Shown: positions 32,135 through 40,863, counted from the first letter of the stretch. The stretch: DNA of 64,000 nt from Rubrobacter indicoceani (GCF_003568865.1 NZ_CP031115.1:992001-1056000); one strand, 5' to 3'. Notes: generated by a model from the sequence alone, not told the origin. A program made the numbers and translations.

Positions 32135-32941
32135 ATGAGGATAGTTCAGATATCGGATATTCACGTCGGGTCGGGGTTGTTCGACGGGAAGCTCCTGGAC
32201 GCGGCGATAGAAGAGACCAACTCGGCCGGGCCGGATCTCGTCGCCGTCGCCGGGGATCTCTCGATGGAGGGACACCGCTGGGAGTTCGAGGAGGCGAAGC
32301 GTTACCTTGATCGCCTGGAGTGCCCGAACGTCGTGGTCGGGATGGGCAACCACGACGCAAAAAGCGTGGGCTACCGGCACTTCGAAGACCTCTTCGGGAT
32401 GCGTTCGCGGTCGGTTACGGTGCCGTTTGCGGGCGGAGAGGCAAAGGTCGTGAGCGTAGACTCCACCAAGCCCGACCTCGACGACGGTGAGATAGGCCGT
32501 GAATACTATGCCTGGATAGACGAGGAATTCCGTGGCTGGGACCGGGGGCCGAAGATCCTTGTAGTCCACCACCACATCCTCGCCGTTCCGGGGACGGGGC
32601 GCGACGTGAACATCCTTCTCGACGCGGGCGACGTGATGGCGATGCTCCGGGAACTCAAGGTCGACCTCGTGCTCTCCGGGCACCGGCACGTGCCGTACGT
32701 CTGGAGCATCTCCGGGGTCAGGATAGTCCACTCGGGGACCGTGTCGAGCTACCGGGTTCGCGGGACGATGCCGCCGTCCTACAATGTTATCGAGTTCGAC
32801 GAGGAGGCCGTGAGGATCACGCTCCGGCAGCCGGGCGGGGGCGAGGAGCCGCTCGCCGAGTTCTCCCGGCACCCGGTGACGAGCAGCAAGTTCCACCCCG
32901 CCCTCGAGAGATACGTCCGCTACGAGAAGCTGCCCTTCTAA
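32135..32941 (+). CDS. Calcineurin-like metallophosphoesterase
   Basis: 268 aa. All five metallophosphoesterase motifs are visible: DIHVGS (DxH), VAGDLS (GDx2), GMGNHD (GNHD), VVHHHIL and SGHRHVPY (GHxH), giving a dinuclear metal centre. Class III phosphodiesterases such as CpdA/Rv0805 have this layout, so a cyclic nucleotide or other phosphodiester could be the substrate. AAGGGAG lies five bases before the ATG. Convergent with the glutaminase gene. Confidence 0.9.
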   Translation: MRIVQISDIHVGSGLFDGKLLDAAIEETNSAGPDLVAVAGDLSMEGHRWEFEEAKRYLDRLECPNVVVGMGNHDAKSVGYRHFEDLFGMRSRSVTVPFAGGEAKVVSVDSTKPDLDDGEIGREYYAWIDEEFRGWDRGPKILVVHHHILAVPGTGRDVNILLDAGDVMAMLRELKVDLVLSGHRHVPYVWSISGVRIVHSGTVSSYRVRGTMPPSYNVIEFDEEAVRITLRQPGGGEEPLAEFSRHPVTSSKFHPALERYVRYEKLPF

Positions 32942-33029
32942 CGAGGTCGGGGAGAACCGCCGGGCGGCCTGGAATTGCATCTCGACCGTAGAGCAAAGGG
33001 GTCTCTTACGGACTCTGTGGCCTTGCGGG

Positions 33030-34016
33030 TTATTTCTCCGGGTCGGCGGCGTGCAGGAGGAGGTCTTCGGTCTCGTCGGCAAAGACGTGGAGGCCGAGGT
33101 CTTCGCTTATCTCCCGGCAGACCCTCACCCCGCGAACGCTGTTTCCGTAGTCGTCCAGGCCGGGGGAGAAAACGCCGAGGCCGAGCTTGCCCGGCACGAC
33201 GGCGAGGATGCCGCCGCTGACGCCGCTCTTTGCGGGAATTCCGACTTCGTAGGCCCACTGTCCGGCGGCGTCGTACATGCCGCAGGTGTGCATGACGCTC
33301 AGGACGTCGCGGACGTATCGGCGGTCGAGGGCGCGTTTTCCCGTCCTGGGGTTTACGCCGCCGTTGGCGAGCGTCGCGGCCATCAGGGAGAGTTCCTCTG
33401 CGGTAACGTGCACCGAGCACTGCCTGCCGTACAGGGCGAGGTTAGGCTCGATGTCGTCCGAGATCATCCCGAAGGACCGCATCAGATACGATATGGCCCG
33501 GTTTCTGTCCGTTGACTGACCCTGCGGGTCGAGGATGCTCTCGTCTATTTCCAACTCCGGGTTTCCGGCGTAGGCGCGGAGTTTGTCGAGGATCCTCCGT
33601 AGTTGCTCGTCTTTGTTTTCTCCGGCGACGAGGTCGGTCGTCACGAGCGCGCCGGCGTTCACCATCGGGTTGTGCGGTCGGTTCATCCGGTTGTCGAAGG
33701 TGATCGAATTAAAAGCATCCCCGCTCGGCTCCACCCCGACGCTCTCCAGTACCCGATCCCGCCCGTTGTCTTCCAGCGCGAGGCCGTAGGTGAAGACCTT
33801 TGAGATGGACTGCAGCGGGAAGGCGTGGTCGCAATCGCCGGTCTGGTAGGTGCCGCCGCCGTCAACGACGCAGAGGCTTATAGCGAACAGGTCTTTGCTA
33901 TCCTCCATCTCGGGCGGGTAGTAGCGGGCGACCGAGCCTTCGGGTTCTTCGCGGTGTCGCCTGTAGAGGTCTTCGAGGCGCGAGTTTATCTGGTCGTGTA
34001 TCTTCTGCGTCGGCAA
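33030..34016 (-). CDS. glsA: Glutaminase (GlsA family)
   Basis: A 328-aa serine-dependent beta-lactamase-fold glutaminase (Gln to Glu plus ammonia). It has the catalytic QSISKVF (SxxK), NSITFDNRMNRPHNPMVNAGAL, a Tyr-containing MYDAAGQWAYEVGIPAKSGVSGGI and the C-terminal GVRVCREIS. TTG 34014-34016 is chosen since AGGAG lies seven bases upstream; the frame is open a further 23 codons. No glutamine transporter or antiporter sits next to it, so metabolic rather than acid-resistance use is likely. Confidence 0.93.
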   Translation of the reverse strand: MPTQKIHDQINSRLEDLYRRHREEPEGSVARYYPPEMEDSKDLFAISLCVVDGGGTYQTGDCDHAFPLQSISKVFTYGLALEDNGRDRVLESVGVEPSGDAFNSITFDNRMNRPHNPMVNAGALVTTDLVAGENKDEQLRRILDKLRAYAGNPELEIDESILDPQGQSTDRNRAISYLMRSFGMISDDIEPNLALYGRQCSVHVTAEELSLMAATLANGGVNPRTGKRALDRRYVRDVLSVMHTCGMYDAAGQWAYEVGIPAKSGVSGGILAVVPGKLGLGVFSPGLDDYGNSVRGVRVCREISEDLGLHVFADETEDLLLHAADPEK

Positions 34017-34110
34017 GCGCGGGCTCCTGACTCTGGGGTTTTCGGGCTCGTATCCGGCTGTCCCGGAGCCTGCCGGAGGTTCCACCCGACCGGGATATCC
34101 GAGACCGAGG

Positions 34111-34482
34111 CTACAGGTACTTGAAGCCTTCGGGCTGGCCTGTCTTCTCGAAGGCTCGCCTTAGAAGCTCGCGGCCCTCTTCGCGCTCCTCGGCAGAGCG
34201 GGTCTTGGAGAGAACGACATGGACGGATTCTTCGATAGATTCGTCCTCGAACTTTATGTTCGGCAGGGTGATGACTATTTCGCGGATCTGACGAAAGATA
34301 AAGTCCGGCTCCCCGGCGTACACCCACGCCTTGCGCGAGAGAACCCACGCCCAGCCCTTCATCCTGACGGTGTTCTCGATGTCTTCGTCGTCGAGGTGAC
34401 GCATCTCCATGCGCATCCGGCCTTCGGTGAGAACCTCGGGTTTTACGCGTACCTCCACTACCTTTTTCCTGTTCTCTGTCAT
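34111..34482 (-). CDS. Conserved hypothetical protein (123 aa)
   Basis: I do not recognise the family. It is soluble, with a beta-rich N half (KKVVEVRVKPEVL, RMRMEMRHLDDED, MKGWAWVLSRKAWVYAGEPDFIFRQI), a strand IVITLPNIKF, and a helical C terminus (SAEEREEGRELLRRAFEKTGQPEGFKYL). It has no cysteine, signal peptide or membrane helix. ATG 34482 starts the frame. It lies between the osmoprotectant operon's terminator and glutaminase on the same strand. Confidence 0.7.
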   Translation of the reverse strand: MTENRKKVVEVRVKPEVLTEGRMRMEMRHLDDEDIENTVRMKGWAWVLSRKAWVYAGEPDFIFRQIREIVITLPNIKFEDESIEESVHVVLSKTRSAEEREEGRELLRRAFEKTGQPEGFKYL

Positions 34483-34523
34483 GCGGTTCAGTTTAGCAAG
34501 CGTGGGGCCCGGAGAACGGAAAA

Positions 34524-34547
34524 GGAGGGTCCGAAGACCCTCCCGGC
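34524..34547 (-). terminator. Terminator of the osmoprotectant ABC operon
   Basis: GGAGGGTC (34524-34531) and GACCCTCC (34536-34543) form a perfect 8-bp stem; on the minus strand the loop is TTCG and TTTTCC follows. It lies 28 nt beyond the substrate-binding protein's stop. Confidence 0.8.
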
Positions 34548-34570
34548 GGTACGGATAAAGCTGCGTCCGC

Positions 34571-35521
34571 CTAGATTATGCCCGCTTCTTCGAGGTGGCC
34601 GCGGGCGACGTCTTCATAGCTCTCCTGTTCAAGGTCAACCGCGCCGTTGAGCTCGCGCATGGTGTCCGCGTCGAGGCTTGCGGAGACTTCGTTGAGGATC
34701 TCTTCGGCGTCCGGGTTAGCGTCGAGGAGTTCCTGCGTAACGACCGGGGCCGGGTAGTAGAACGGCCAGATGGCGTTCGGGTCCTCGATGACTTCGAGTT
34801 GATCCGAAGCGAGCTGACCGTCGGTGGTGAACCCGATGGCTACGTCCGCCTCGCCCTCGGCGAGCGCCTGGTAGCGGATGCCGAGGTCGTTGACTATAAC
34901 GATGTCCTGGAACTCGAAGCCGTTGTCGTAGGACTCCTGCATGTTCGGGAAGCCGTCCGAGCGGTTCTGGAACTCGGAGTACGAGGAGAAGACGAGTTCG
35001 CTGGAGTTGTCGGCGAGGTCCTGGAGGTTCTCGATGCCGAGTTCCTCGGCCTGCTCGGTGCGCATCACGATGCCGTAGTTGTTGTCGAACGGCGCGGGCG
35101 TGAGCATCTGCATCGGGGTGTCCTCGCGGTTCGCGTAGAACTCCTGAACTATCTCGGTCGTCTCCTCCGGGGTGTCGGGCGCGTCGTCCGGGTTCTCCTC
35201 CAGGATGGCGACAAAGGCCGTTCCGGTGTACTCGGGGTAGACGTCTATCGTACCGTCCTGCATGGAGCGGTCCATAACCTGCTCCGAGCCGAGGTCGAGG
35301 TTCCGCTCGACGTTGTAGTCGGCCGCCTCGAACGCCTGAGCGTACATCTCGCCCAGGAGGATCTGCTCGGTGAACTGCTTTGAACCGACCGAGACCGTCG
35401 GGGCGTCCGCGCTACCACCGCCACCGCCGCCACCACCGCCACCGCAGGAGGCGAGCATCGCCACAACCGCCGCCGCCGCTACGGCGGTAACTGTCCTTAC
35501 GTAAGTCTTGTTCCTATTCAC
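34571..35521 (-). CDS. opuCC: Osmoprotectant (glycine betaine/choline-type) ABC transporter substrate-binding lipoprotein
   Basis: About 316 aa. A lipoprotein signal (RNKTYVRTVTAVAAAAVVAMLASC) with lipobox LASC is followed by a Gly-rich tether. The mature part starts TVSVGSKQFTEQILLGEMYAQAFEAADYNVERNLDLGSE, typical of OpuC/ProX-like binding proteins; VYPEYTGTAF and GIRYQALAEGEADVAIGFTTDGQL complete the family pattern. GTG 35521 (AAGGAG upstream) gives an ideal signal length; ATG 35551 and 35557 are alternatives. Last gene of the four-gene operon. Confidence 0.92.
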   Translation of the reverse strand: MNRNKTYVRTVTAVAAAAVVAMLASCGGGGGGGGGGSADAPTVSVGSKQFTEQILLGEMYAQAFEAADYNVERNLDLGSEQVMDRSMQDGTIDVYPEYTGTAFVAILEENPDDAPDTPEETTEIVQEFYANREDTPMQMLTPAPFDNNYGIVMRTEQAEELGIENLQDLADNSSELVFSSYSEFQNRSDGFPNMQESYDNGFEFQDIVIVNDLGIRYQALAEGEADVAIGFTTDGQLASDQLEVIEDPNAIWPFYYPAPVVTQELLDANPDAEEILNEVSASLDADTMRELNGAVDLEQESYEDVARGHLEEAGII

Positions 35522-35577
35522 GCTGTTCTTTCTCCTTGATCCGTACTTCATCAACATTGCGTTTCTGCCGACGCCCG

Positions 35578-36237
35578 CTACTTTCTGCGTCGGCCCCGTT
35601 TCTGGGCGATCTTGAGTCCCTTCGGCGTAAAGGCGCGCTCCGCGCCGCCGAAGATAAACTCCGTCCCGATGGCTAGCACCGCGACCGAGAGCGCGCCCGC
35701 CAGGGCGATCTCGGTGCTGCCGCGCTGGTAGCCCTCGACGATGTAGTCCCCGAGGCCGCCGCCCCCGATAAACGTCGCCAGCGTCACGCTCGCCACCACC
35801 TGAACGGCGGAGGTGCGGATGCCGGCGAAGATGATCGGGGCCGCTATCGGGACCTGCACCCCGGTCAGGATCTGCTTCCCCGAAAGCCCCATGCCCTTCG
35901 CCGCGTCTATCACCTGCGGGCTGACCTGCCGGAGGCCGACGATGGCGTTTATAAGGATCGGGCTTATCGCGATAAGCGTCAGGGCGACGAGCGCGTTGTC
36001 GAAGCCGAGGCCGAAGACCGGGATCATGAGCACCAGCACCGCGAGCGACGGCACCGCCCGCCCGATGTTGCCGATGTTGATCGCAAGGTTCGAGGCCGCG
36101 TCCGAGCGGTTCACCAGGATGGCGACCGGAAGAGCGATAAGGATGCCCAGCACGACCGAGAGCGCCGAGAGCTGGATGTGAATTATAAAGTTTCTTACGA
36201 AATCGTCGCGCTGGAGTACGCTGAGGAACTCCTCCAT
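35578..36237 (-). CDS. opuCD: Osmoprotectant ABC transporter permease (second)
   Basis: 219 aa, about five or six membrane helices. The EAA loop reads QVIDAAKGMGLSGKQILTGVQVPIAAPIIFAGIR, and IGGGGLGDYIVEGYQRGSTE follows, as in ProW/OpuC-type permeases. The N part RNFIIHIQLSALSVVLGILIALPVAILVNR is the first helix. The start ATG lies one base after the stop of the other permease. It forms a heterodimeric channel with the preceding gene product. Confidence 0.93.
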   Translation of the reverse strand: MEEFLSVLQRDDFVRNFIIHIQLSALSVVLGILIALPVAILVNRSDAASNLAINIGNIGRAVPSLAVLVLMIPVFGLGFDNALVALTLIAISPILINAIVGLRQVSPQVIDAAKGMGLSGKQILTGVQVPIAAPIIFAGIRTSAVQVVASVTLATFIGGGGLGDYIVEGYQRGSTEIALAGALSVAVLAIGTEFIFGGAERAFTPKGLKIAQKRGRRRK

Positions 36238-36238
36238 C

Positions 36239-36988
36239 TCAGACCCTCCTTGCCCGTTTGGTCCAGGGGCTCAACGCTCGCTCCATCACTACAAAGAACC
36301 GGTCCGAGACTATAGCCAGCAAGGTCGCGAGCACGGCCCCCGTCACGTAGAGCGTCGGGAACTGCCTGCTCACCCCGTCGAAGATGGGGTCACCGAGTCC
36401 CCCGGCCCCGATGTACGCCCCCAGCACGGCGATGCCGATGACCGTTACAATCGCTATCCGCATCCCCGCCACGATAACGGGCAGGGCGAGCGGAAGCTCG
36501 ACGTTCCAGAGGATCTGCCGGTCGGTCAGGCCCATGCCCCGCGCCGCGTCTATCGTCTCGACCGGGACCGAGTCGAGGCCCGTAACGACGTTCCGGACAA
36601 GGATCAGAAGCGAGTACGCCACCAGCGCGATAATGGCCGGCGCGGTCCCGACGCTCATCCCGAAGACAAAGAGCAGGATGGTGAAGAACGAGAAGCTCGG
36701 TATCGTGTACAGGAAACCCGTCACAACGGTGAGCGGGGCATAGAGCGGCCTGTAACGGGCCGCCAGAATCCCGAGCGGGAGGGAGATGGCGATGGCTATG
36801 GCCAGCGAGACAAAGCACAGGACTATGTGCTCGAAAAACGAGGGGAGGATCTGGTCCACGAAGTTCTCCCTGAGCCAGCCCCAGTCTATAAACGCCCGCT
36901 CCTCCTCCGCGACAAAGAAGTCCTGAAGTACGAGGCCGAGGTTCAGCACGGCGGTCGGAGGGTCGTCTCCGACGGAGACGTTATCCAC
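36239..36988 (-). CDS. opuCB: Osmoprotectant ABC transporter permease (first)
   Basis: 249 aa with about six helices. The EAA loop is ETIDAARGMGLTDRQILWNVELPLALPVIVAGMR, with IPSFSFFTILLFVFGM and LGAYIGAGGLGDPIFDGV typical of the OpuC/ProW family. The GTG start (36986-36988) overlaps the end of the ATPase gene by 8 nt. An extra hydrophilic N terminus (residues 1-40) precedes the first helix. Confidence 0.93.
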   Translation of the reverse strand: MDNVSVGDDPPTAVLNLGLVLQDFFVAEEERAFIDWGWLRENFVDQILPSFFEHIVLCFVSLAIAIAISLPLGILAARYRPLYAPLTVVTGFLYTIPSFSFFTILLFVFGMSVGTAPAIIALVAYSLLILVRNVVTGLDSVPVETIDAARGMGLTDRQILWNVELPLALPVIVAGMRIAIVTVIGIAVLGAYIGAGGLGDPIFDGVSRQFPTLYVTGAVLATLLAIVSDRFFVVMERALSPWTKRARRV

Positions 36989-37985
36989 GCGTGTCCCCGT
37001 TCGACGGCTCCTTCCGAAGCGGAACGTCCGCGCCGTGGGAGATCTTCCGGATCGTGTCGAGCGTCAGCGTGCCCTTGGAGGAACCGCCGTTGTTCTCCGT
37101 TACGACTATCCCCCGGTCCGTGCCCGCGCCGATGATCTCCGAGAGCGCGTCCCGAAGCGTCCAGCCCTCCCCGATGCGCGGCAGCTCGCCCGAGCCGCCG
37201 TTCGCCGGTTCGAGCTGCATGTCCCCGACCCGCGTGAGGGAGAGCCGCTTCAGGACCCGGTCGCCGCCCACAAACGAGGAGACGAAGTCGCTCGCCGGGT
37301 TGACAAGGATGTTCTCCGGCGTGTCGTACTGCGCCAGAACCCCGCCTTCCTTCAGGATGGCGATGCGGTCGCCCATCTTTATCGCCTCGTCTATGTCGTG
37401 CGTGACAAAAACGATGGTCTTTTTTATGTCCTTCTGGATGTTCAGGAACTCTTCCTGGAGCCGGTCGCGGGTTATCGGGTCCACCGCCCCGAACGGCTCG
37501 TCCATGAGCATTATCGGCGGGTCGGCGGCCAGAGCGCGGGCGACCCCGACGCGCTGCTGCTGACCGCCCGAGAGCTCCGCCGGATAGCGGCTGCGGTACT
37601 GCTCCGGGTCAAGGCCGACGAGGCCGAGCAGGGTGTCCGTGCGATCGCTCGTACGGTTCTTCTCCCAGTTCAGAAGCCCCGGAACGGTCCCGACGTTCTC
37701 GGCGATCGTACGGTGGGGAAAGAGCCCTATCTGCTGGATGGCGTAGCCGATCTTCCGCCGGAGCTGGGTCCCGCTCATCGAGGTGTTCGACTGCCCGTCT
37801 ATCAGGATCTCACCCTCGGACGGCTCGATGAGGCGGTTGATCATCCGCATCGTCGTTGTCTTGCCGCAGCCGCTGGGGCCGACGAAGACGCATATCTCCC
37901 CGTCTTCTATCTCGAAGGACAGGTTGTCCACGACCGGGCTGTCTGCGCCGGGGTAGGTCTTGCTGACTTCTCTAAACTCGATCAT
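36981..37985 (-). CDS. opuCA: Osmoprotectant ABC transporter ATP-binding protein (ProV/OpuCA type)
   Basis: 334 aa. Walker A GPSGCGKTTT, Q-loop region IGYAIQQIGLFPHRTIAENV, signature LSGGQQQRVGVARAL and Walker B PIMLMDEPFGAVDP are followed by a C-terminal segment with one CBS-like unit (about 260-320). In this class the CBS part senses ionic strength. First gene of the operon; AGGAG lies seven bases before ATG 37985. A TATACT hexamer on the minus strand near 38115 could be its -10, but no clear -35 pairs with it. Confidence 0.94.
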   Translation of the reverse strand: MIEFREVSKTYPGADSPVVDNLSFEIEDGEICVFVGPSGCGKTTTMRMINRLIEPSEGEILIDGQSNTSMSGTQLRRKIGYAIQQIGLFPHRTIAENVGTVPGLLNWEKNRTSDRTDTLLGLVGLDPEQYRSRYPAELSGGQQQRVGVARALAADPPIMLMDEPFGAVDPITRDRLQEEFLNIQKDIKKTIVFVTHDIDEAIKMGDRIAILKEGGVLAQYDTPENILVNPASDFVSSFVGGDRVLKRLSLTRVGDMQLEPANGGSGELPRIGEGWTLRDALSEIIGAGTDRGIVVTENNGGSSKGTLTLDTIRKISHGADVPLRKEPSNGDTRG

Positions 37986-38378
37986 TGCATCTCCTGTAGG
38001 CCCACTTGTGCCAGGTACTGCCGGTACTTCGGATGCTTCGTCTCATGCGGAGGTCTCCTCTCACCGGATAGCGACTACTCCTTGCCGCTCCGAAAATGAT
38101 TGCAGGCAGTATACGGGATACTTTTCTTTTCTTCCTCTTGCGGCCGGGCTTTTTGCATTTTGGATTGCATCCCGACGATGTTTCTTCCGGCGCCGGTGTC
38201 GCTCGGGGGTCGAACTTCTCGGTGAAGCATCCGGTTACCTCTCTCCAGCCTCTACGCCGGATATTTCCGGTCTCCGTACCCTGCGGGCAGGATGTATCCT
38301 CACCGGCATGCACGAATATTCCCCCGACCGTATATGCATTAAACCGACCCGCTCGCCGCACCGGAGGTCGGAGAACCA
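37986..38378. other. Divergent intergenic region opuCA / NDH-like gene
   Basis: A 393-nt non-coding gap. It contains a pyrimidine-rich patch (38120-38165) and the minus-strand TATACT noted for opuCA. No convincing ORF with an SD, riboswitch motif or repeat was recognised. Confidence 0.4.
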
Positions 38379-39452
38379 TTGCGTATAGTACTCGTCGGTG
38401 CCGGACACGCCCACCTCTACACCCTCAAGCACGCCGGAGAACTCACCGGACGCGGCCACGAGGTTGTTCTTGTCAACCCCTCCCGGTACCTTGACTACTC
38501 CGGGATGGCGACCGGGGTACTCTCGGGCAGGTACCGCCCCGACGAAGCGAGGATCAACGCCGCCGCGCTTGTCGAGAGGGGCGGCGGGGGGTTTGTGGAC
38601 GGCGCGGTGGCGGGGATCTCGCCCGCCGGTAAAACCCTGCGGCTCGCCTCCGGAGCCTCGCTGGACTACGACCTCGTCTCTTTTGCGACCGGAAGCTCGA
38701 CGAGCCTCCCCGACGCTCTGAAACCGGCGGACGGAAACCTTTTCCCGGTGAAGCCCGTCGGGAACCTTGTCCGGCTCCGCAGGAGGCTGCTCGGCGGTTC
38801 GGGATTTCGGGGCGGTCGTATCCTTGTTGTCGGCGGCGGGGCCGCCGGATGCGAGGTCGCCGCCAACCTCGCCGCGCTCCACGCATCACAGGGGGCGAGA
38901 GCGGGGCGCATTGCCCTTGTGGAGACCGCACGGAGGCTGCTGCCGTCGGCCCCCGAGAGGGCTTCGCGCCTGATGCGCCGACACCTCGAAGGCGCGGGGG
39001 TCGAGGTGGTCATCGGCTCGCAGGCGGCGGGCGGCGGGCCGGAGGCCGGAACGGTGGTCGCCGCGACGGGCGTCCGGGCGCCGGAGCTTTTCGCGAGGAG
39101 CGGCCTTTCGTCGGGCGCGGGCGGCGGGCTTCTCGTGGACCAACACCTGCGTTCGGTGGACAACGCAAACGTCTTCGGCGGCGGGGACTCCGTCTCGGTC
39201 GGGCGGAAGGGGCTTCCGGGGTTCGGGGTGTATGCCATCCGGCAGGGACCGGTGCTCTTCGAGAACCTCGCGGCCGCCGCAGACGGCGGGGCGTTGCGCC
39301 GTTTCAGGCCGCAGAAGCGGAACCTCTACATCATGAACCTCGGCGACGGTACCGGTCTCGGGGTATACGGCGGCCTCGTATGGAAGGGGCGTTCGGCGCG
39401 GCTGGCAAAAGACTACATAGACCTGCGTTTCATCCGCGACTACCGGGTGTAG
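38379..39452 (+). CDS. NDH-2-like FAD-dependent pyridine nucleotide-disulfide oxidoreductase
   Basis: 357 aa. The FAD-binding start RIVLVGAGHAHLYTLKHA, with GAGHAH instead of the common GGGxxG, is typical of the NDH-like family found alone or fused to SelD. The second Rossmann motif ILVVGGGAAGCEVAANLAAL binds NAD(P)H, and DNANVFGGGDSVSV is the FAD ribityl motif. No redox-active CxxxxC is present. It is probably a membrane-associated quinone or dye oxidoreductase. TTG 38379 with GGAG six bases upstream. Confidence 0.85.
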   Translation: MRIVLVGAGHAHLYTLKHAGELTGRGHEVVLVNPSRYLDYSGMATGVLSGRYRPDEARINAAALVERGGGGFVDGAVAGISPAGKTLRLASGASLDYDLVSFATGSSTSLPDALKPADGNLFPVKPVGNLVRLRRRLLGGSGFRGGRILVVGGGAAGCEVAANLAALHASQGARAGRIALVETARRLLPSAPERASRLMRRHLEGAGVEVVIGSQAAGGGPEAGTVVAATGVRAPELFARSGLSSGAGGGLLVDQHLRSVDNANVFGGGDSVSVGRKGLPGFGVYAIRQGPVLFENLAAAADGGALRRFRPQKRNLYIMNLGDGTGLGVYGGLVWKGRSARLAKDYIDLRFIRDYRV

Positions 39453-39453
39453 G

Positions 39454-39729
39454 CTACTCCCGACCGACCCCGAGCAGCACGTAGACAACGAAGTACATCC
39501 CGGCGGCGGTCAGGGCCACGGTATAGAAACCCGTCGGGTCCATAAAGCCGGGCAGCCAGGAGCCGAGCGCGGAGAGGATAAACGGCGCCGGTGACTCAAG
39601 AAGCGCCCCGAGACCGTAGACGGACTGCGTAACGACGTTCGCGGCCTGCTCCACACCGAGGTAGACGAGCACGATGTGGGTGAGGATCAGGAGCACCACA
39701 AGCCCCACTATCGTTCTGAGAAGCCCCAC
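39454..39729 (-). CDS. Small membrane protein of unknown function (91 aa)
   Basis: Hydrophobic helices at about 5-28 (TIVGLVVLLILTHIVLVYLG) and 66-88 (GFYTVALTAAGMYFVVYVLLG), with a hydrophobic re-entrant or third stretch near 45-60. It lies 4 nt after another membrane-protein gene on the same strand, so the two form a pair. Ends one base from the convergent NDH-like gene's stop. Family not recognised. Confidence 0.7.
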   Translation of the reverse strand: MGLLRTIVGLVVLLILTHIVLVYLGVEQAANVVTQSVYGLGALLESPAPFILSALGSWLPGFMDPTGFYTVALTAAGMYFVVYVLLGVGRE

Positions 39730-39733
39730 GCCG

Positions 39734-40087
39734 CTAGGAGGCCTTTCTGCGGTGACCGCCCCGTCTCGGGGTCTCGGCGGCCGTGCGCTCGGTTACCCGG
39801 CGACTCCGGCGATCGTTCGTCCTCTGAGCCCCCTCGGCCCGCACGCTCCGGTTCTCCAGCAAAAAGACCCCGCCTGCCACAACAAAGCAGATCGCCCCGA
39901 CGGTGAAGGTAACGCTATCGCGCGTGATGATGCCGCTCGCCGCCGCCGTGCCGGGAACCCACCAGAGCGCGAAGTACTTCCCGGACTGCCGGGTCTTCCG
40001 GTTCAGGGCCATAAGAACGCCGAATGCTACAAGAGCGAGGCTCACCGCCAGCAGAAGAAACCCGAACGTGCTCAGGAAAAAGCTCAT
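39734..40087 (-). CDS. Membrane protein of unknown function (117 aa)
   Basis: Two to three N-terminal helices (FFLSTFGFLLLAVSLALVAFGVLMAL; a middle hydrophobic stretch; FTVGAICFVVAGGVFLL) end in a very basic cytoplasmic tail (RTNDRRSRRVTERTAAETPRRGGHRRK). ATG 40087. First of the two-gene membrane-protein unit. Function unknown. Confidence 0.65.
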   Translation of the reverse strand: MSFFLSTFGFLLLAVSLALVAFGVLMALNRKTRQSGKYFALWWVPGTAAASGIITRDSVTFTVGAICFVVAGGVFLLENRSVRAEGAQRTNDRRSRRVTERTAAETPRRGGHRRKAS

Positions 40088-40156
40088 GGATAGATCCTAC
40101 AAGACCGAAACCGGCTTTTCATATCCTTCAGCACGGATGCAGCGGCCTCAGGGGGC

Positions 40157-40546
40157 TCAACGCCCCGCCATCTCCCGCCGGTACAGACGCATCTCGGCCT
40201 CCAGTTCTTCCCAGCCCTTCTCCGGACACTCGATACGGTTGCCGTAGAGCGCGAACTTGTGGACCAGCTCGTGGCGGGCCGAAGCCGTCTCGGAGAGACA
40301 CCTCGGGTCGCAGGCGACAAGAACCGCCCAGTCCTCGAGCTCCTTGACGTTTCTGATGGCTTCTTTAAGAGCGGGCTTGTGGTAGAGGAATTCGCCCGGC
40401 GCCCCCCGGTCCTCGTAGCTGGCCACGACCTCGTAACCGCACCGGGCCGCGTACCCGATGACCGAGGCGAGTTGCCTGTCGCGGTCCGGGAGTGAGGAGT
40501 TCGAACCGTTGGGGGCGGTTCTTATGTAGGTGGCTGCTCGCGTCAA
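40157..40546 (-). CDS. Stand-alone, probably inactive serine-recombinase N-domain protein
   Basis: 129 aa. It resembles the resolvase catalytic fold: AATYIRTAPNGS at the N-terminal strand, DRQLASVIGYAARCGYEVVASYEDRGAPGEFLYHKPALKEAIRNV, WAVLVACDPRCLSE, then a C-terminal helix. The catalytic Ser after YIR is replaced (TAP), the DRLSR-like motif is CDPRCLSE, and no DNA-binding domain follows. So it is unlikely to recombine DNA. It may be a decayed recombinase or a repurposed regulator or dimerisation protein. The TTG start at 40544-40546 has a weak SD. Confidence 0.6.
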   Translation of the reverse strand: MTRAATYIRTAPNGSNSSLPDRDRQLASVIGYAARCGYEVVASYEDRGAPGEFLYHKPALKEAIRNVKELEDWAVLVACDPRCLSETASARHELVHKFALYGNRIECPEKGWEELEAEMRLYRREMAGR

Positions 40547-40636
40547 TTCGATGCCATGATAGCACGGGGTCCGGGCGGGTCCCTCCGGGCGGGTCCCGGG
40601 ACGGCCTCCGTGCTATGTTATATTTTCACCGGGCGT

Positions 40637-40713
40637 CGGGACGTGGCGCAGTCTGGTAGCGCACTCGGCTGGGGGCCGAGTGGTCGCCGGTTCGAATCCG
40701 GCCGTCCCGACCA
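40637..40713 (+). tRNA. tRNA-Pro (GGG anticodon)
   Basis: Full cloverleaf: acceptor CGGGACG / CGTCCCG, D-arm GCGC...GCGC with GGTAGCG, anticodon stem CTCGG/CCGAG around loop CTGGGGG (anticodon GGG), T-arm GCCGG-TTCGAAT-CCGGC, discriminator A and encoded CCA at 40711-40713. Confidence 0.97.
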
Positions 40714-40743
40714 CTTTTCGTCCGTAACGGCAGAGGAGCTTCG

Positions 40744-40863
40744 GTGGAGACTATCTGGTTGCTTGTCAGCATAATAGGGTTTATCTCGCTGCTCGCCGGC
40801 TTCTTTTTCGGCGGTTTCGTCCTGCTCGACTTTATCTGGGGTCGGAACAACGGCGACACCTGA
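40744..40863 (+). CDS. 39-aa single-helix membrane miniprotein
   Basis: GTG 40744 with GAGGAG five bases upstream. The product VETIWLLVSIIGFISLLAGF continues as a hydrophobic helix (FFGGFVLLDFIW) and ends in a polar tail (GRNNGDT). It begins 30 nt after tRNA-Pro. The ideal SD and clean membrane segment support a real gene. Function unknown. Confidence 0.6.
   Translation: METIWLLVSIIGFISLLAGFFFGGFVLLDFIWGRNNGDT

Noticed and set aside
40157-40713. Integrated element at tRNA-Pro.
   Set aside because: A resolvase-like domain lies beside the tRNA, but no integrase, inverted ends, or duplicated tRNA 3' end was seen in the window.
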